64,000 nt of DNA. Source: IDS-8 sp964424805 (GTDB taxonomy: Bacteria; Pseudomonadota; Gammaproteobacteria; Steroidobacterales; Woeseiaceae). The first letter of the stretch is position 1. The number at the start of each line of letters is the position of its first letter. Location of the stretch: contig CAYRKH010000011.1 of NCBI GenBank assembly GCA_964424805.1, positions 1 through 64,000 on the forward strand. The letters are read 5' to 3'. This document shows positions 16,351 through 25,448 of the stretch, in pieces. The translations under genes were made by a program, and so were the position numbers. Below the pieces are notes generated by a model. It had not been told where the DNA came from and did not search any database. It saw only the letters and a list, made by a program, of their open reading frames with translations.

Positions 16351-17237
16351 TGGCGGCGCTCCACGACGTAGCGGGCGAGCCAGCGCAGCGCATCGGCGTC
16401 GCGGCCGAAGTTGTCGAGGCAACCGAGGCCTTCGCTGAGCAGCTGGCGGCAGCGCTCGCGCGATGCCTCCAGCCCGAACACCGACGGCCAGGTCGCCTTG
16501 CGCAGCCGCTGGTCGTTGCCCGCCTGCTTGCCGATGACCTGCGTCTCACCCTCCACGTCGAGAATATCGTCCCGGATCTGGAACGCCAGCCCGATCGCGC
16601 GTGCAAAACGATCCAGCGCACCGCGCTGTGCTTCCGTCGCGCCCCGCCCGACGCCGCAGGCCGACAGCACCGATGCGCGGATGAGCGCGCCGGTCTTCAG
16701 CGCGTGCATCTGCTCGAGCTCGGCGGGCAGGAGGGAGCGGCCTTCCGAATCGAGGTCGATCGACTGCCCGCCGGTCATGCCGAGCGAGCCGCAGGCTTCG
16801 GCCAGGAGCCGCACGAGCCATACGGTCTGGCCGTCATCCGCGCCGGGGGCGGTGGCCAGCACCCGGAACGCAAGCGGCTGCAGCGCGTCGGCGGCGAGAA
16901 TGGCCGTGGCTTCATCGAATTTCCGGTGCACCGTCGGCTCGCCGCGGCGCAGGTCGTCGTCGTCCATGGCCGGCAGGTCGTCGTGGACCAGGGAGAACGC
17001 GTGGATCAGCTCGACGGCGGCCGCCGGGGCATCGAGCAGCGCCGGGTCGACGCCCAGCGCCTCGCCCGTCGCGTAGACCAGGAGCGGCCGCACGCGCTTG
17101 CCGCCGTTCAGTACCGCGTAGCGCATGGCCCGGTGCAGACGCTGCGGCGGAACGTCCACGCCCGGCAATTCCCGATCCAGGCATTCGCTGACGCGCTCGC
17201 GGTAGGCCGAAAAACGATCGGCGAAGGGTGCCGGCAA
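16347..17237 (-). CDS. ispA: Polyprenyl synthase, farnesyl diphosphate synthase type
   Basis: A 296-residue (E)-prenyl diphosphate synthase. The first Asp-rich motif is in HDDLPAMDDDDLRRG (86-95) and the second in QIRDDILDVEG (223-227). GGKRVRP supplies the diphosphate-binding residues. The motif spacing fits bacterial short-chain FPP synthases. No ATG fits: TTG at 17237 is chosen because GAGGAGG lies just upstream. It converts IPP and DMAPP to C15 (or similar) products. It diverges from the mevalonate genes across 136 bp, consistent with co-supply of its substrates. Confidence 0.9.
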   Translation of the reverse strand: MPAPFADRFSAYRERVSECLDRELPGVDVPPQRLHRAMRYAVLNGGKRVRPLLVYATGEALGVDPALLDAPAAAVELIHAFSLVHDDLPAMDDDDLRRGEPTVHRKFDEATAILAADALQPLAFRVLATAPGADDGQTVWLVRLLAEACGSLGMTGGQSIDLDSEGRSLLPAELEQMHALKTGALIRASVLSACGVGRGATEAQRGALDRFARAIGLAFQIRDDILDVEGETQVIGKQAGNDQRLRKATWPSVFGLEASRERCRQLLSEGLGCLDNFGRDADALRWLARYVVERRQ

Positions 17238-17315
17238 GGTATTTCCCTCCTCGTGGTAATGCCGCCCGGCAAGCCTACACGCATTCGGGAGGCGCCTGTA
17301 GAAGTGCACACGGGC

Positions 17316-17321
17316 TATAAT
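17316..17321 (+). promoter_or_regulatory. -10 element of the mevalonate operon
   Basis: A perfect TATAAT lies 52 bases before the mvaD start, in the gap between divergent ispA and mvaD. The -35 region is weak (CCTGTA, 15-base spacing). It is the only consensus-like -10 in the gap on this strand. Confidence 0.55.
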
Positions 17322-17373
17322 CGCGCACCTTTTGAACGGGCGGCATTCGCCTGTCCCTCCTCGGAAGACGCCC

Positions 17374-18336
17374 ATGCGAGCCCTTGCCCGCGCACAACCG
17401 AACATCGCGCTCGTCAAGTACTGGGGTAAACGTGACGTCGCGCGGAACCTGCCGGCCACCGGGTCGCTGTCCCTGACGCTGGATGCGCTATGGACCGAAA
17501 CGTCGGTGGAGCTCGACGCGTCCGCGGACGGGGACAGCCTGCGTATCAACGGCCAACCCCGGCCCCGGCTGCTGCCGCGGGTGTCGCGCTGCCTCGACGC
17601 GGTCGTTGGCCGCGATCGGATGCGCGCGCGGGTGGACAGCAAAACCAATTTTCCGCTGGGCGCGGGGCTGGCGTCATCGGCATCGGCTTTCGCGGCGCTG
17701 GTCGTGGCGGCGGACGCCGCGGCCGGGCAATCCCGCGATGCGCTGGCGCTGGCGCGGCTCGCGGGAGCGGCGTCGGGTTCCGCGGCCCGCTCGCTGTTCG
17801 GGGGCATCGTCGCGCTGGACTGCGGCGAGGACGACGTCGAGGTCGCGAGCATTGCCGCTGCCGGCGACTGGCCGCTCACGGTGATCGTTGCCATCAACGA
17901 TGACGCGGCAAAGCCGGTCTCGTCCGGTGAGGCGATGATCCGCAGCGCCGCGACCTCCCCGTTTTACGCCTGCTGGGTCGAACGCCAGCAGGCCGATCTC
18001 GACGCCGCGCGCGCCGCCGTGCACGCGCGCGACTTCGCCCGGCTGGCGGCGGTGGCGGAGCACAATTGCCTGAAGATGCATTCCGTCATGTGGACGTCGC
18101 GCCCGCCCGTCGTTTACTGGAACGATGCCACCATCGCGTGCATGGAAACCGTGCGCGAACTGCAGGCCGCGCGGCTACCGGTGTTCTTCACGATCGATGC
18201 CGGCCCGCAGGTGAAGGCCGTATGCCTGCCGGAATGCGCCGATGCGGTGCAAGACGCCCTGCAGAGCACGCCCGGCGTCACCCGGCTGATGACGAGCGGG
18301 CTCGGCGCCGGCGCGCGCGTCCTCGAAACAGCATGA
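17374..18336 (+). CDS. mvaD: Diphosphomevalonate decarboxylase
   Basis: A 320-residue GHMP-fold enzyme. It starts with ARAQPNIALVKYWGKRD, the hallmark N-terminus of this decarboxylase, followed by PATGSLSLTLD. The phosphate-binding loop is GAGLASSASAFAAL (about 97-109), and the C-terminal FTIDAGPQVK carries the likely catalytic aspartate. It converts mevalonate 5-diphosphate to isopentenyl diphosphate with ATP. It is the first of four tightly overlapping mevalonate genes; its stop overlaps the next ATG (ATGA). Confidence 0.93.
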   Translation: MRALARAQPNIALVKYWGKRDVARNLPATGSLSLTLDALWTETSVELDASADGDSLRINGQPRPRLLPRVSRCLDAVVGRDRMRARVDSKTNFPLGAGLASSASAFAALVVAADAAAGQSRDALALARLAGAASGSAARSLFGGIVALDCGEDDVEVASIAAAGDWPLTVIVAINDDAAKPVSSGEAMIRSAATSPFYACWVERQQADLDAARAAVHARDFARLAAVAEHNCLKMHSVMWTSRPPVVYWNDATIACMETVRELQAARLPVFFTIDAGPQVKAVCLPECADAVQDALQSTPGVTRLMTSGLGAGARVLETA

Positions 18337-19340
18337 CCATCGAAGCGAGCGCGCCGGGCAAGGCAGTGCTGTGCGGCGAGTACGCGGTGCTCGACGGTGC
18401 GCCGGCGATCGCCATGGCGGTCAGCCGCCGCGCGCGCGTGCGGGTCACCGAGACCGGGGACGCCTGGCACCGCGTGTCGGCACCGGGCCTGCACCCGCTG
18501 CCGGCCGTTTTCCGCAGCGATGCAGCCGGCTCGCTCGCCTGGCGCGACGGCCGGGGGGATGCGCGCCGCTTTGCCCTGCTGGAGCAGGTCTGGCGCGCGG
18601 CCGCGCCGCCGTGGCGCGCCGGCCTCGACCTCGTCATCGACACGCGGCCGTTCTTCCGCGAACCCGGCGGGCCCAAGCTCGGCCTGGGTTCCAGCGCGGC
18701 GCTTGCGGCGGCACTGGCGGCGGCCCTTTGCGATGCGGCAGCGAGCACCGGCGACCTGTATCGTACGGCTGCTGTGGCTCATCGGCATTTCCAGGACGGC
18801 AGGGGCAGCGGCGTCGACGTCGCGGCGGCGGTGCACGGCGGCGTGATTGGCTACCGGATGGAGGCGGGGCAGGCCGAGCGCCTGGACTGGCCTGGCGGCC
18901 TGTACTTCGAGCTGCTGTGGAGCGGGCGTCCGGCGAGCACCGCCGGCAAGCTCGCGCGGCTGGCGGCGGCGCCGCGCGGCGCGAGCGCGGACGGCCTCGG
19001 CGATGCCGCCGCGGCCGCGGCCGCCTGCTGGCAGGCGGGCAGGGCCGGCGCGATCCTGGAGTCGCTGCGCGCCTACACTGCCGCGCTCCGGCGCTTCAGC
19101 GACGACCACGATCTCGGCGTGTTCGACGGCGGCCACCGTGAGCTCGCCGGGGAAGCGCACGGCTACGGCGTCGTCTACAAGCCCTGCGGCGCCGGCGGCG
19201 GCGACATCGGCATCGCGTTCGCCGGCGAACGGGCCGCCCTGGCGGCGTTCGCCGAAAGCAGCCGCTCCCGCGGATTCGAGCCGCTGGCGGCCGCGTGCGA
19301 TGCGCGCGGCGCGCGGCGCGAGGGCGGGCTCGCGTCATGA
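18333..19340 (+). CDS. Phosphomevalonate kinase
   Basis: A 335-residue GHMP kinase. The N-terminus reads SAPGKAVLCGEYAVLDGAPA. The ATP loop is KLGLGSSAALAA and the C-terminal motif is KPCGAGGGDIGIAF. GRGSGVDVAAAVHGG supplies the acidic active-site segment. The sequence fits the bacterial phosphomevalonate kinase branch better than mevalonate kinase, and a separate mevalonate kinase domain is encoded by the next gene. It overlaps its neighbours on both sides by four bases. Confidence 0.88.
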   Translation: MTIEASAPGKAVLCGEYAVLDGAPAIAMAVSRRARVRVTETGDAWHRVSAPGLHPLPAVFRSDAAGSLAWRDGRGDARRFALLEQVWRAAAPPWRAGLDLVIDTRPFFREPGGPKLGLGSSAALAAALAAALCDAAASTGDLYRTAAVAHRHFQDGRGSGVDVAAAVHGGVIGYRMEAGQAERLDWPGGLYFELLWSGRPASTAGKLARLAAAPRGASADGLGDAAAAAAACWQAGRAGAILESLRAYTAALRRFSDDHDLGVFDGGHRELAGEAHGYGVVYKPCGAGGGDIGIAFAGERAALAAFAESSRSRGFEPLAAACDARGARREGGLAS

Positions 19341-21547
19341 AGGACTCGCATATCGCCGGTTTCTATCGCATGAGCGTTGCACAACGCATCGACGCGCTGG
19401 CGGCGCGCGGCTGGCTGGACGAGGCGTCGGCATCCCGTTTGCGCGCCGCGGCGGCCGCCAGCGAAGCGGCCGACCGCATGGTGGAGAACGTCATCGGCGT
19501 GTTCGGCCTGCCGCTCGCGGTTGCCACGAACTTTACGATCAACGGCCGCGACTTCATGGTGCCGATGGTCGTAGAGGAACCGTCGGTGGTTGCCGGCGTC
19601 AGCGGTGCCGCGAAGGTCGCACGCGCCGGCGGCGGCTTCACGGCTACCGCGACGGACCCCGTGCTGATCGGGCAGATCCAGCTCGTCGACGTCACGGACC
19701 CGGCTTTCGCGGTGGCCGCGCTCGAAGCCGCCGCGGAGGAACTGGTTGAGCGCGCGAATACGCTGCAGCCGTCGCTGGTCGCACGCGGCGGCGGCGTCCG
19801 CGGGATCGAGGCCTTCCGCCGCGAGCTGCCCGGCGGCCGCGAGTGTGTCGTGCTGCACCTCCTGGTCGACACGCGCGACGCGATGGGCGCGAACCTCGTC
19901 AATACGCTCTGTGAGCGCCTGGCACCCGAGGTGGAGCGCCTGGCTTCCGGCCGCGCCGCCTTGAAAATCCTGTCCAACCTCGCCGACCGCTCGATCGTCA
20001 CCGCCACCGCGGCGATACCGGCGGCCGCGCTCGCCGGCGGCGGTTTCTCCGGGGAGCAGGTGCGCGATGCAATCGTGCAGGCCACGGCGTTCGCGGACGC
20101 GGACCGCTACCGCGCCGCCACGCACAACAAGGGCATCATGAACGGCATCGATGCCGTGGCGATCGCGACCGGCAACGACTGGCGGGCCGTCGAGGCGGCA
20201 GCTCACGCCTGGGCGGCGCGGGACGGTGCCTACCGCTCGCTGACCCGATGGTTCGCCGACGACCGCGGCCGCCTGGCCGGCGAACTGTCGCTGCCGCTCA
20301 AGGTCGGCACGGTCGGCGGCTCGCTGCGCGCGAATCCGGCGGTCGAAACGGCGTTTGCGCTGCTCGGCGTCGCGTCTGCGACGGAGCTGGCGCAGGTCAT
20401 GGCGGCGGTGGGCCTCGCGCAGAACCTGGCCGCATTGCGCGCGCTCGTCACGCACGGGATCCAGAAGGGGCACATGCGGCTGCACGCCCGTAGCGTCGCC
20501 GCGAGCATCGGCACGCCGCCGGAACATTTCGAGCCCCTGGTGAAGAAGCTCGTCGCCAGCGGCGACGTCAAGGTGCGCAAAGCACGTGAGCTGCTGCAGG
20601 AGCTTGTCCCGGCCGCGGCCGGTGAGGCTGTATCGACGCCCGCGCACGGCGCGGCAGCCGGCAAGGTCATCCTCCTCGGGGAGCACGCGGTGGTCTACGG
20701 CCGGCACGCGCTCGCGCTTCCGATCGAGCGCGCCGTGGAGGTGTGGCTCGAGGAAACGCAGGGCCCGTCGCGACTGGCGTTCGCCGACTCCGGTGCCCCG
20801 CTGTCGGACGGCTCGCGGGTGACCGGCCACGTCAGGGAGCTGGCCGGGCTCATCCAGGAGCGGCTCGGCGTCGCCGCGCGCCATTTCGCGCTTTGCGTGC
20901 GCGCGCGGATACCCCCGGGCATGGGCCTCGGTTCTTCCGCGGCCGTCGCTGTCGCCATCATCCGCGCTTTCGATCGCGTGCTGTCGCTGGGCCTCGACGC
21001 CGCCGAGGTGAACGCGCTGGCGTTCGAATGCGAGAAGCGCGCGCACGGCAGCCCGTCGGGGATAGACAACACGCTCGCGACCTGCGGGCGTCCGCTATTG
21101 TTCCGCAAGGACGCCCCGCCCCGGTTCCTGGCGCTCACCGGGGCGGTTCCGCTGGTGATTGCTGCCAGCGACCGGCGCGGCATCACCCGCGAGCAGGTTG
21201 CCGGCGTGGCGGCGCGCCGTGACAGCGCCCGGGCCCGCTACGACGCGATCTTCGATGAGATGGATGCGATCAGCCTCGAGGGCGCGAAGCTGCTGGCGGC
21301 CGGTGATTACGCGGCGCTGGGAGCGCTCATGAACGTCTGTCACGGCTTGCTGAACGCCATCGAGGTGTCGACGCCGGAGCTCGAGCACATGGTGCACGTC
21401 GCGCGTTCGGCCGGTGCCGCCGGTGCCAAGCTGACCGGCGCCGGCGGCGGCGGTTCGATCGTGGCGCTGTGTCCCGGCAGACTGGAAGCGGTGGAGCAGG
21501 CACTGGTAGCGTCCGGTTATCGTATTGTGAGAATGGCAGGAGCGTAA
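19337..21547 (+). CDS. Bifunctional fusion: class II HMG-CoA reductase + mevalonate kinase
   Basis: One 736-residue frame joins two enzymes. Residues about 1-425 form a class II HMG-CoA reductase: EEPSVVAG with catalytic Glu80/81, DAMGANLVNT, HNKGIMNGIDAV with catalytic Lys265, an aspartate in ATGNDWRAVEA, and GHMRLHARS with the catalytic histidine. Residues about 440-736 form a mevalonate kinase: GKVILLGEHAVVYG, the ATP loop PPGMGLGSSAA (526-536), SPSGIDNTLAT with the catalytic Asp, and GAKLTGAGGGGS (696-707). The linker is about 12 residues. The reductase part alone matches class II length, so both modules look complete. It would convert HMG-CoA to mevalonate and then to mevalonate 5-phosphate. 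Confidence 0.93.
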   Translation: MKDSHIAGFYRMSVAQRIDALAARGWLDEASASRLRAAAAASEAADRMVENVIGVFGLPLAVATNFTINGRDFMVPMVVEEPSVVAGVSGAAKVARAGGGFTATATDPVLIGQIQLVDVTDPAFAVAALEAAAEELVERANTLQPSLVARGGGVRGIEAFRRELPGGRECVVLHLLVDTRDAMGANLVNTLCERLAPEVERLASGRAALKILSNLADRSIVTATAAIPAAALAGGGFSGEQVRDAIVQATAFADADRYRAATHNKGIMNGIDAVAIATGNDWRAVEAAAHAWAARDGAYRSLTRWFADDRGRLAGELSLPLKVGTVGGSLRANPAVETAFALLGVASATELAQVMAAVGLAQNLAALRALVTHGIQKGHMRLHARSVAASIGTPPEHFEPLVKKLVASGDVKVRKARELLQELVPAAAGEAVSTPAHGAAAGKVILLGEHAVVYGRHALALPIERAVEVWLEETQGPSRLAFADSGAPLSDGSRVTGHVRELAGLIQERLGVAARHFALCVRARIPPGMGLGSSAAVAVAIIRAFDRVLSLGLDAAEVNALAFECEKRAHGSPSGIDNTLATCGRPLLFRKDAPPRFLALTGAVPLVIAASDRRGITREQVAGVAARRDSARARYDAIFDEMDAISLEGAKLLAAGDYAALGALMNVCHGLLNAIEVSTPELEHMVHVARSAGAAGAKLTGAGGGGSIVALCPGRLEAVEQALVASGYRIVRMAGA

Positions 21548-22119
21548 TGGCGCAGCACAGGATCGTTTCGTCGGAGCAGGAAGCACTCATCCTCGTTGAT
21601 GAGAACGACCGCGAGATCGGCACCCTCGACAAGGGTGCCTGTCATGACGGGGCAGGCGTCCTGCACCGGGCATTCTCGCTCTTCATATTCAATTCGCGCG
21701 GCGAGCTGCTGTTGCAGCAGCGCGGCGCGGGAAAACGCCTATGGCCGTTGTACTGGTCGAACAGCTGCTGCAGCCATCCGCGGAAGGGTGAGACCATGGA
21801 GGAAGCCACCGCGCGCCGGCTGGACGACGAACTCCATATCGCGGCGGACCTCGAGTTCGTCTACAAGTTCGCCTACCACGCGCGCTACGATGACGAGGGA
21901 TCGGAAAACGAGTTCTGCTGGGTATATCTCGGCCGCACGGCAGACCGCGTCATCCCGAACGAGACGGAAATCGCCGCGACGCGTTCCCTGGCGGCCGACG
22001 AGCTCGACGCTGAACTGGCCCGGCGGCCGGATCAGTTCACTCCGTGGTTCAAGCTGGAATGGCAGCGCCTCCGCGAGGAGCACGCGGAAACGCTGCGCAA
22101 GTACTCGAAGCCGGCTTAG
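21547..22119 (+). CDS. idi: Isopentenyl-diphosphate delta-isomerase, type I
   Basis: A 190-residue Nudix-fold isomerase. It has LHRAFSLFIFNSRGELLLQQ, the active-site cysteine in NSCCSHPRKGE, the Nudix-like ETMEEATARRLDDEL helix and the catalytic glutamate in SENEFCW. It interconverts IPP and DMAPP, which a mevalonate pathway needs because that route yields only IPP. The ATG at 21547 shares its A with the upstream TAA; a longer in-frame start would intrude on the kinase gene. It is the last gene of the four-gene operon. Confidence 0.92.
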   Translation: MAQHRIVSSEQEALILVDENDREIGTLDKGACHDGAGVLHRAFSLFIFNSRGELLLQQRGAGKRLWPLYWSNSCCSHPRKGETMEEATARRLDDELHIAADLEFVYKFAYHARYDDEGSENEFCWVYLGRTADRVIPNETEIAATRSLAADELDAELARRPDQFTPWFKLEWQRLREEHAETLRKYSKPA

Positions 22120-22157
22120 CGTCCGCGGCGCCGCGCCACGGCGCTGCTCCTCACAGG

Positions 22158-22436
22158 TCAGGTTCTCGGTCCCGCGTGGCGATGGCGGTTGCCGGTGACG
22201 AGCCGGTACAGGAACAGCAGCAGGATAGCGCCGAGGATAGCGATGATGATGCTGCCGATCGTCAATCCTTCGACACCGCCGAGGCCGATCGCCGAGGCGA
22301 TGAAACCGCCGATGAGCGCGCCCGCGATGCCGAGCAGGATGGTGACGATGAACCCGCCGGGATCGTCACCCGGCATGATCCACTTCGCGATGACGCCTGC
22401 AATGGCGCCGAGAATGATCCAGGTTAGCAGGCCCAC
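22158..22436 (-). CDS. GlsB/YeaQ/YmgE family small membrane protein
   Basis: A 92-residue protein with three hydrophobic helices and glycine-rich turns (LLTWIILGAIAGVIAKWI, then GDDPGGFIVTILLGIAGALI). It has the conserved GDDPGG loop of the 'transglycosylase-associated' YeaQ/GlsB family. The molecular function is unknown and the old name is misleading; members are stress-related. It lies between the convergent idi and HMG-CoA synthase genes, and AAGGAGGAA precedes the start. Confidence 0.88.
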   Translation of the reverse strand: MGLLTWIILGAIAGVIAKWIMPGDDPGGFIVTILLGIAGALIGGFIASAIGLGGVEGLTIGSIIIAILGAILLLFLYRLVTGNRHRHAGPRT

Positions 22437-22554
22437 GGCAGTTCCTCCTTATGAGATGCTTCAGGTCCCGCGGCAATGCTGCAACTTTTGTGCCGCAGGG
22501 ATGCCACCAGCCCGCCGCACCGCCGCGGGAAAGGATTACAAAAAGGCGTAAGAA

Positions 22555-24051
22555 TTACTCCCAGGTGCCGGTCTTCGGGCCGGGCTCGTACCGGTAGTAC
22601 TCGATGCCGATATCCTGGAAATGACGTTCGTTGCTCCGGCCTACCCGGTCTATCACGAACTCGTCCTGCGGAATGTAATCGAGGCCCGTCACGCGGTAGC
22701 CGTCGTGCAGCGCTTCGTACTGCTCGCGATCGAGGTCGATGGCCGGCTCCATGGCGCGGGCAAAGCCGATCGCCTTCGTGGCCTCGCGCCAGCCGGCGCT
22801 GACGTAAAACGGGATTACCTCGGCCGCGTCGCCGCTGCCGTAACCCAGCGTAAGCCATTCCTCGCCCTCGGCGTCGCGGCCTTCCTCCAGTGCCTGCTCG
22901 AAGCCCGCGGCGAGCCACGCCGGCAGGGCGGCGGTGTACAGGTTCCCGAGGTCCAGCATCGTGTCGCTGCCGAGCGCGAGCTTGTCGAGGATCTCGCGGC
23001 GATAGCGGCGGGACGCCCGGAAGATGCGGAAGACGGCCATGGTCAGCGGGTAGACCTCGAAATTGAGGCGTTCCGGCGCGGCGAGGCAGGCGATCTCCGG
23101 ACTGGCCTGCATTTCCAGCTGCAACGCTTCCGGATCGACGCCGGCTTCGTAGCAGTAGGAGGCGAGTTCCGCGCGGTCCTCGGCGCTGCCGCAGCCGAGG
23201 GCGAACAGGTAGGCGACGGCCCAGCCCGTCTCCGGCATCTTGCGGTAAGGGCGGTGCATGAAGACGGTTTTCAGGCTGCGCAGGTAATCGCTCGGCACGA
23301 GATGCCGCTTCTCGTACATGTCCTTCAGCGCGTGCAGCGTCTGGTCGATGTAGCAGGTGGTGGAGTACTTGCCGTTGAACACCGGGAAATCCTGCACCTG
23401 GTGCGTTTCGCTGCGGTCCTGGCCGCAGAAACGCAGCATCGGCTTGCGGAAATCCATGATGCGGTAGTCCGAGGCCGAACCGGAGCGCACGAGGTCGACC
23501 TCGACGAGCGTCGGGTTCTCCTCCAGCAGCATGGCCACGGCGCCCGCGCCCTGCGTCGGCTCGCCGCTGCTGCCGCGCGCGTACTCGGCAATGTCCGCGC
23601 ACACCACGATTGCCAGGCCGCCACGGCCGTCGTGCGCGAGGTGACGGATCGCGCCCTTCATGCCGTACACGCCGCCGAGGCAGGCGTGCTTGAACTCCGG
23701 GACTTCGCAGCTGCGTGCGATGGGCGGCAGGCCCTGCGCGACCAGCGCCCGGTCTACCATGCCCTTGACGATGATGGCGCCGGCCGAGTTGTCGGTGCTC
23801 GACTCGGTGCCCAGTCCCAGGAATTTCACCCGCGCCGGGTCGATGTCGTACTGGCGGATCAGCCGTATGACCGCGGTTGCCGCCAGCGTGTAGACGCTGT
23901 GGTTCGGTCCCCGCAGCCGGAAGCTTCGCCCCACCACCTCGCGAATCTTCGGCCAATGGTTGCCGGTCCACTCGCACCAGTCATCGAGCCACACCCGAAA
24001 CGGCGGCACGTAAGCGGCCAAGCCGCTGATTCCTATTTTGTTTTTGTTCAT
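22555..24051 (-). CDS. Hydroxymethylglutaryl-CoA synthase
   Basis: A 498-residue thiolase-fold condensing enzyme. The catalytic set is visible: Glu83 in GLGTESSTDNSAGA, nucleophile Cys124 in PEFKHACLGGVYG and His266 in MHRPYRKMPETG. It condenses acetyl-CoA with acetoacetyl-CoA to HMG-CoA, feeding the reductase fusion encoded nearby on the other strand. It is about 100 residues longer than Staphylococcus MvaS (388), with the excess toward the C-terminus. The ATG at 24051 is chosen from the MNKNKIGISG start; an in-frame extension of 28 residues lacks family features. Confidence 0.9.
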   Translation of the reverse strand: MNKNKIGISGLAAYVPPFRVWLDDWCEWTGNHWPKIREVVGRSFRLRGPNHSVYTLAATAVIRLIRQYDIDPARVKFLGLGTESSTDNSAGAIIVKGMVDRALVAQGLPPIARSCEVPEFKHACLGGVYGMKGAIRHLAHDGRGGLAIVVCADIAEYARGSSGEPTQGAGAVAMLLEENPTLVEVDLVRSGSASDYRIMDFRKPMLRFCGQDRSETHQVQDFPVFNGKYSTTCYIDQTLHALKDMYEKRHLVPSDYLRSLKTVFMHRPYRKMPETGWAVAYLFALGCGSAEDRAELASYCYEAGVDPEALQLEMQASPEIACLAAPERLNFEVYPLTMAVFRIFRASRRYRREILDKLALGSDTMLDLGNLYTAALPAWLAAGFEQALEEGRDAEGEEWLTLGYGSGDAAEVIPFYVSAGWREATKAIGFARAMEPAIDLDREQYEALHDGYRVTGLDYIPQDEFVIDRVGRSNERHFQDIGIEYYRYEPGPKTGTWE

Positions 24052-24145
24052 TACGGGTAAGGTCAGGGAGGTCCAGGAGCTGTCGGGTTGCACGTGGAGC
24101 CCGGAAATTCTAGTTCTCCGCGAGTTGCGGCTCAAGCAGCGCGTG

Positions 24146-25447
24146 CTACAGCGACATGGCCGTGTAGAGCAGGACGAAGATGAGAATAACGAGCAGCCCG
24201 ACGAAGTAGGACAGGACCAGCAGCAGGAATTTCAGGAACGTGATCGCGCGGCCCTGCCCGTAAACGCGGCGCAGGGCCTTGAACAGGTACACGGGGATGT
24301 AGATCACCGCCGCCCAGACCGCCAGGTCGCTCAGCACCGGGGGCAGCCGGAGGAGCTCCACGAGCTCCGAGAGCAGCACCTCGAGCGTGAGCACCAGGAA
24401 CAGGAACGCGTGGTAGTGCACCACGAACAGCAGGTGCTCGGCGTAGTAGCGCTTCGACAGCGGGTAGAGAACCTTGAGCACGAGCGCCATCAACGGCAGC
24501 AGGATGAACAGCGACGCCGGAATGTTGTCGGTCAACTGGCGCACGAAGGCGCGGCCGTTGTCCGCCGTGATGCGCTCGCAGATTTCCTGGAGACGAGCCG
24601 GCGATAACCGCTGGTCCAGCCACAGCGGCAGCTGCATGACCGCGAGATCCTCGATGTCGCAGCCCATGTTGATGCCGGTCGCCGCCGCTTCCGGCTTGTC
24701 CGGCGGCACCAGGCCTTCGGGAACGGCTATGCCTTCCGCTTCCAGGTCTTTCGCCACCTGCCGGCGGACTTCCGCCTGCCGCTCCGTTTGGGTGCTACCG
24801 ACCGGGTCCAGCAGCAGTGCGAGCTGGGCGCCCGGATCGAAAAACGCGACCAGGAAAAATGCAAGGCTCAGCACGAGATAGGTGCGAAACGGCGGCATGA
24901 AGCGCGCTCGCCGGCCCCGCAGGTATTCGTGCGTCAGCTGCCCCGGACGCAGGCTCAGCGGGATCAGCGTTTGCCACAGGCGCGAATCGAGCTCGAACAG
25001 GTCGCCGATCGCGTCGCGCACGAGCTCCCATATGCTGATCAGGCGGGTACGCGCCCGTTGGCCGCAGGAGGCGCAGTACTGTCCCGTGAGCAGGGTGCCG
25101 CAGTTGAGGCAGGCCTCCACGGGGGTAGACGTTTCTTCCGCGGTATCGGCGTGATGCAGCACGCGCCGGCTGGCATCGAAGCGGCCGGGGAAACGGACCA
25201 GGGCTTCCTGGCGCATGGCCTCGGCAGGGCCGGAAAGATAGGCTTCGAGCGCCTCGTCGTCTTCCAGGAAATACTGCGTGATGCGCCGCACGCGGCCCGG
25301 GTCGCCGTCCTCCGTGGAAAAGGTGACCGCCCGTACGAACCCGGGCAGCTCCAGCATCTCCCGCACGTGGCCTGCGAGCCAGTCGTCGAATTCCGCCGCG
25401 GCCTCGCGATCGATGCTGAGACTGACCTCGTAGACCGGCCCGGGCAC
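24146..25447 (-). CDS. DUF4286 plus DUF3667-like membrane protein
   Basis: A 433-residue protein of unknown function. Residues about 5-100 resemble DUF4286 (VYEVSLSIDREAAAEFDDWL, then HVREMLELPGF). A zinc-ribbon-like CLNCGTLLTGQYCASCGQ follows, then ELDSRLWQTLIPLSLRPGQL, which is typical of DUF3667. The C-terminal half has about five membrane helices. Its GCAT start is four bases from the neighbouring FadE stop, so the two genes are likely co-transcribed with fadE first. Confidence 0.75.
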   Translation of the reverse strand: MPGPVYEVSLSIDREAAAEFDDWLAGHVREMLELPGFVRAVTFSTEDGDPGRVRRITQYFLEDDEALEAYLSGPAEAMRQEALVRFPGRFDASRRVLHHADTAEETSTPVEACLNCGTLLTGQYCASCGQRARTRLISIWELVRDAIGDLFELDSRLWQTLIPLSLRPGQLTHEYLRGRRARFMPPFRTYLVLSLAFFLVAFFDPGAQLALLLDPVGSTQTERQAEVRRQVAKDLEAEGIAVPEGLVPPDKPEAAATGINMGCDIEDLAVMQLPLWLDQRLSPARLQEICERITADNGRAFVRQLTDNIPASLFILLPLMALVLKVLYPLSKRYYAEHLLFVVHYHAFLFLVLTLEVLLSELVELLRLPPVLSDLAVWAAVIYIPVYLFKALRRVYGQGRAITFLKFLLLVLSYFVGLLVILIFVLLYTAMSL

Positions 25448-25448
25448 C

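Noticed and set aside
19337..21547. Two separate genes read as one by error
   Set aside because: No stop codon, start codon with ribosome site or composition break lies between the reductase and kinase parts; a single frame continues through the short linker.
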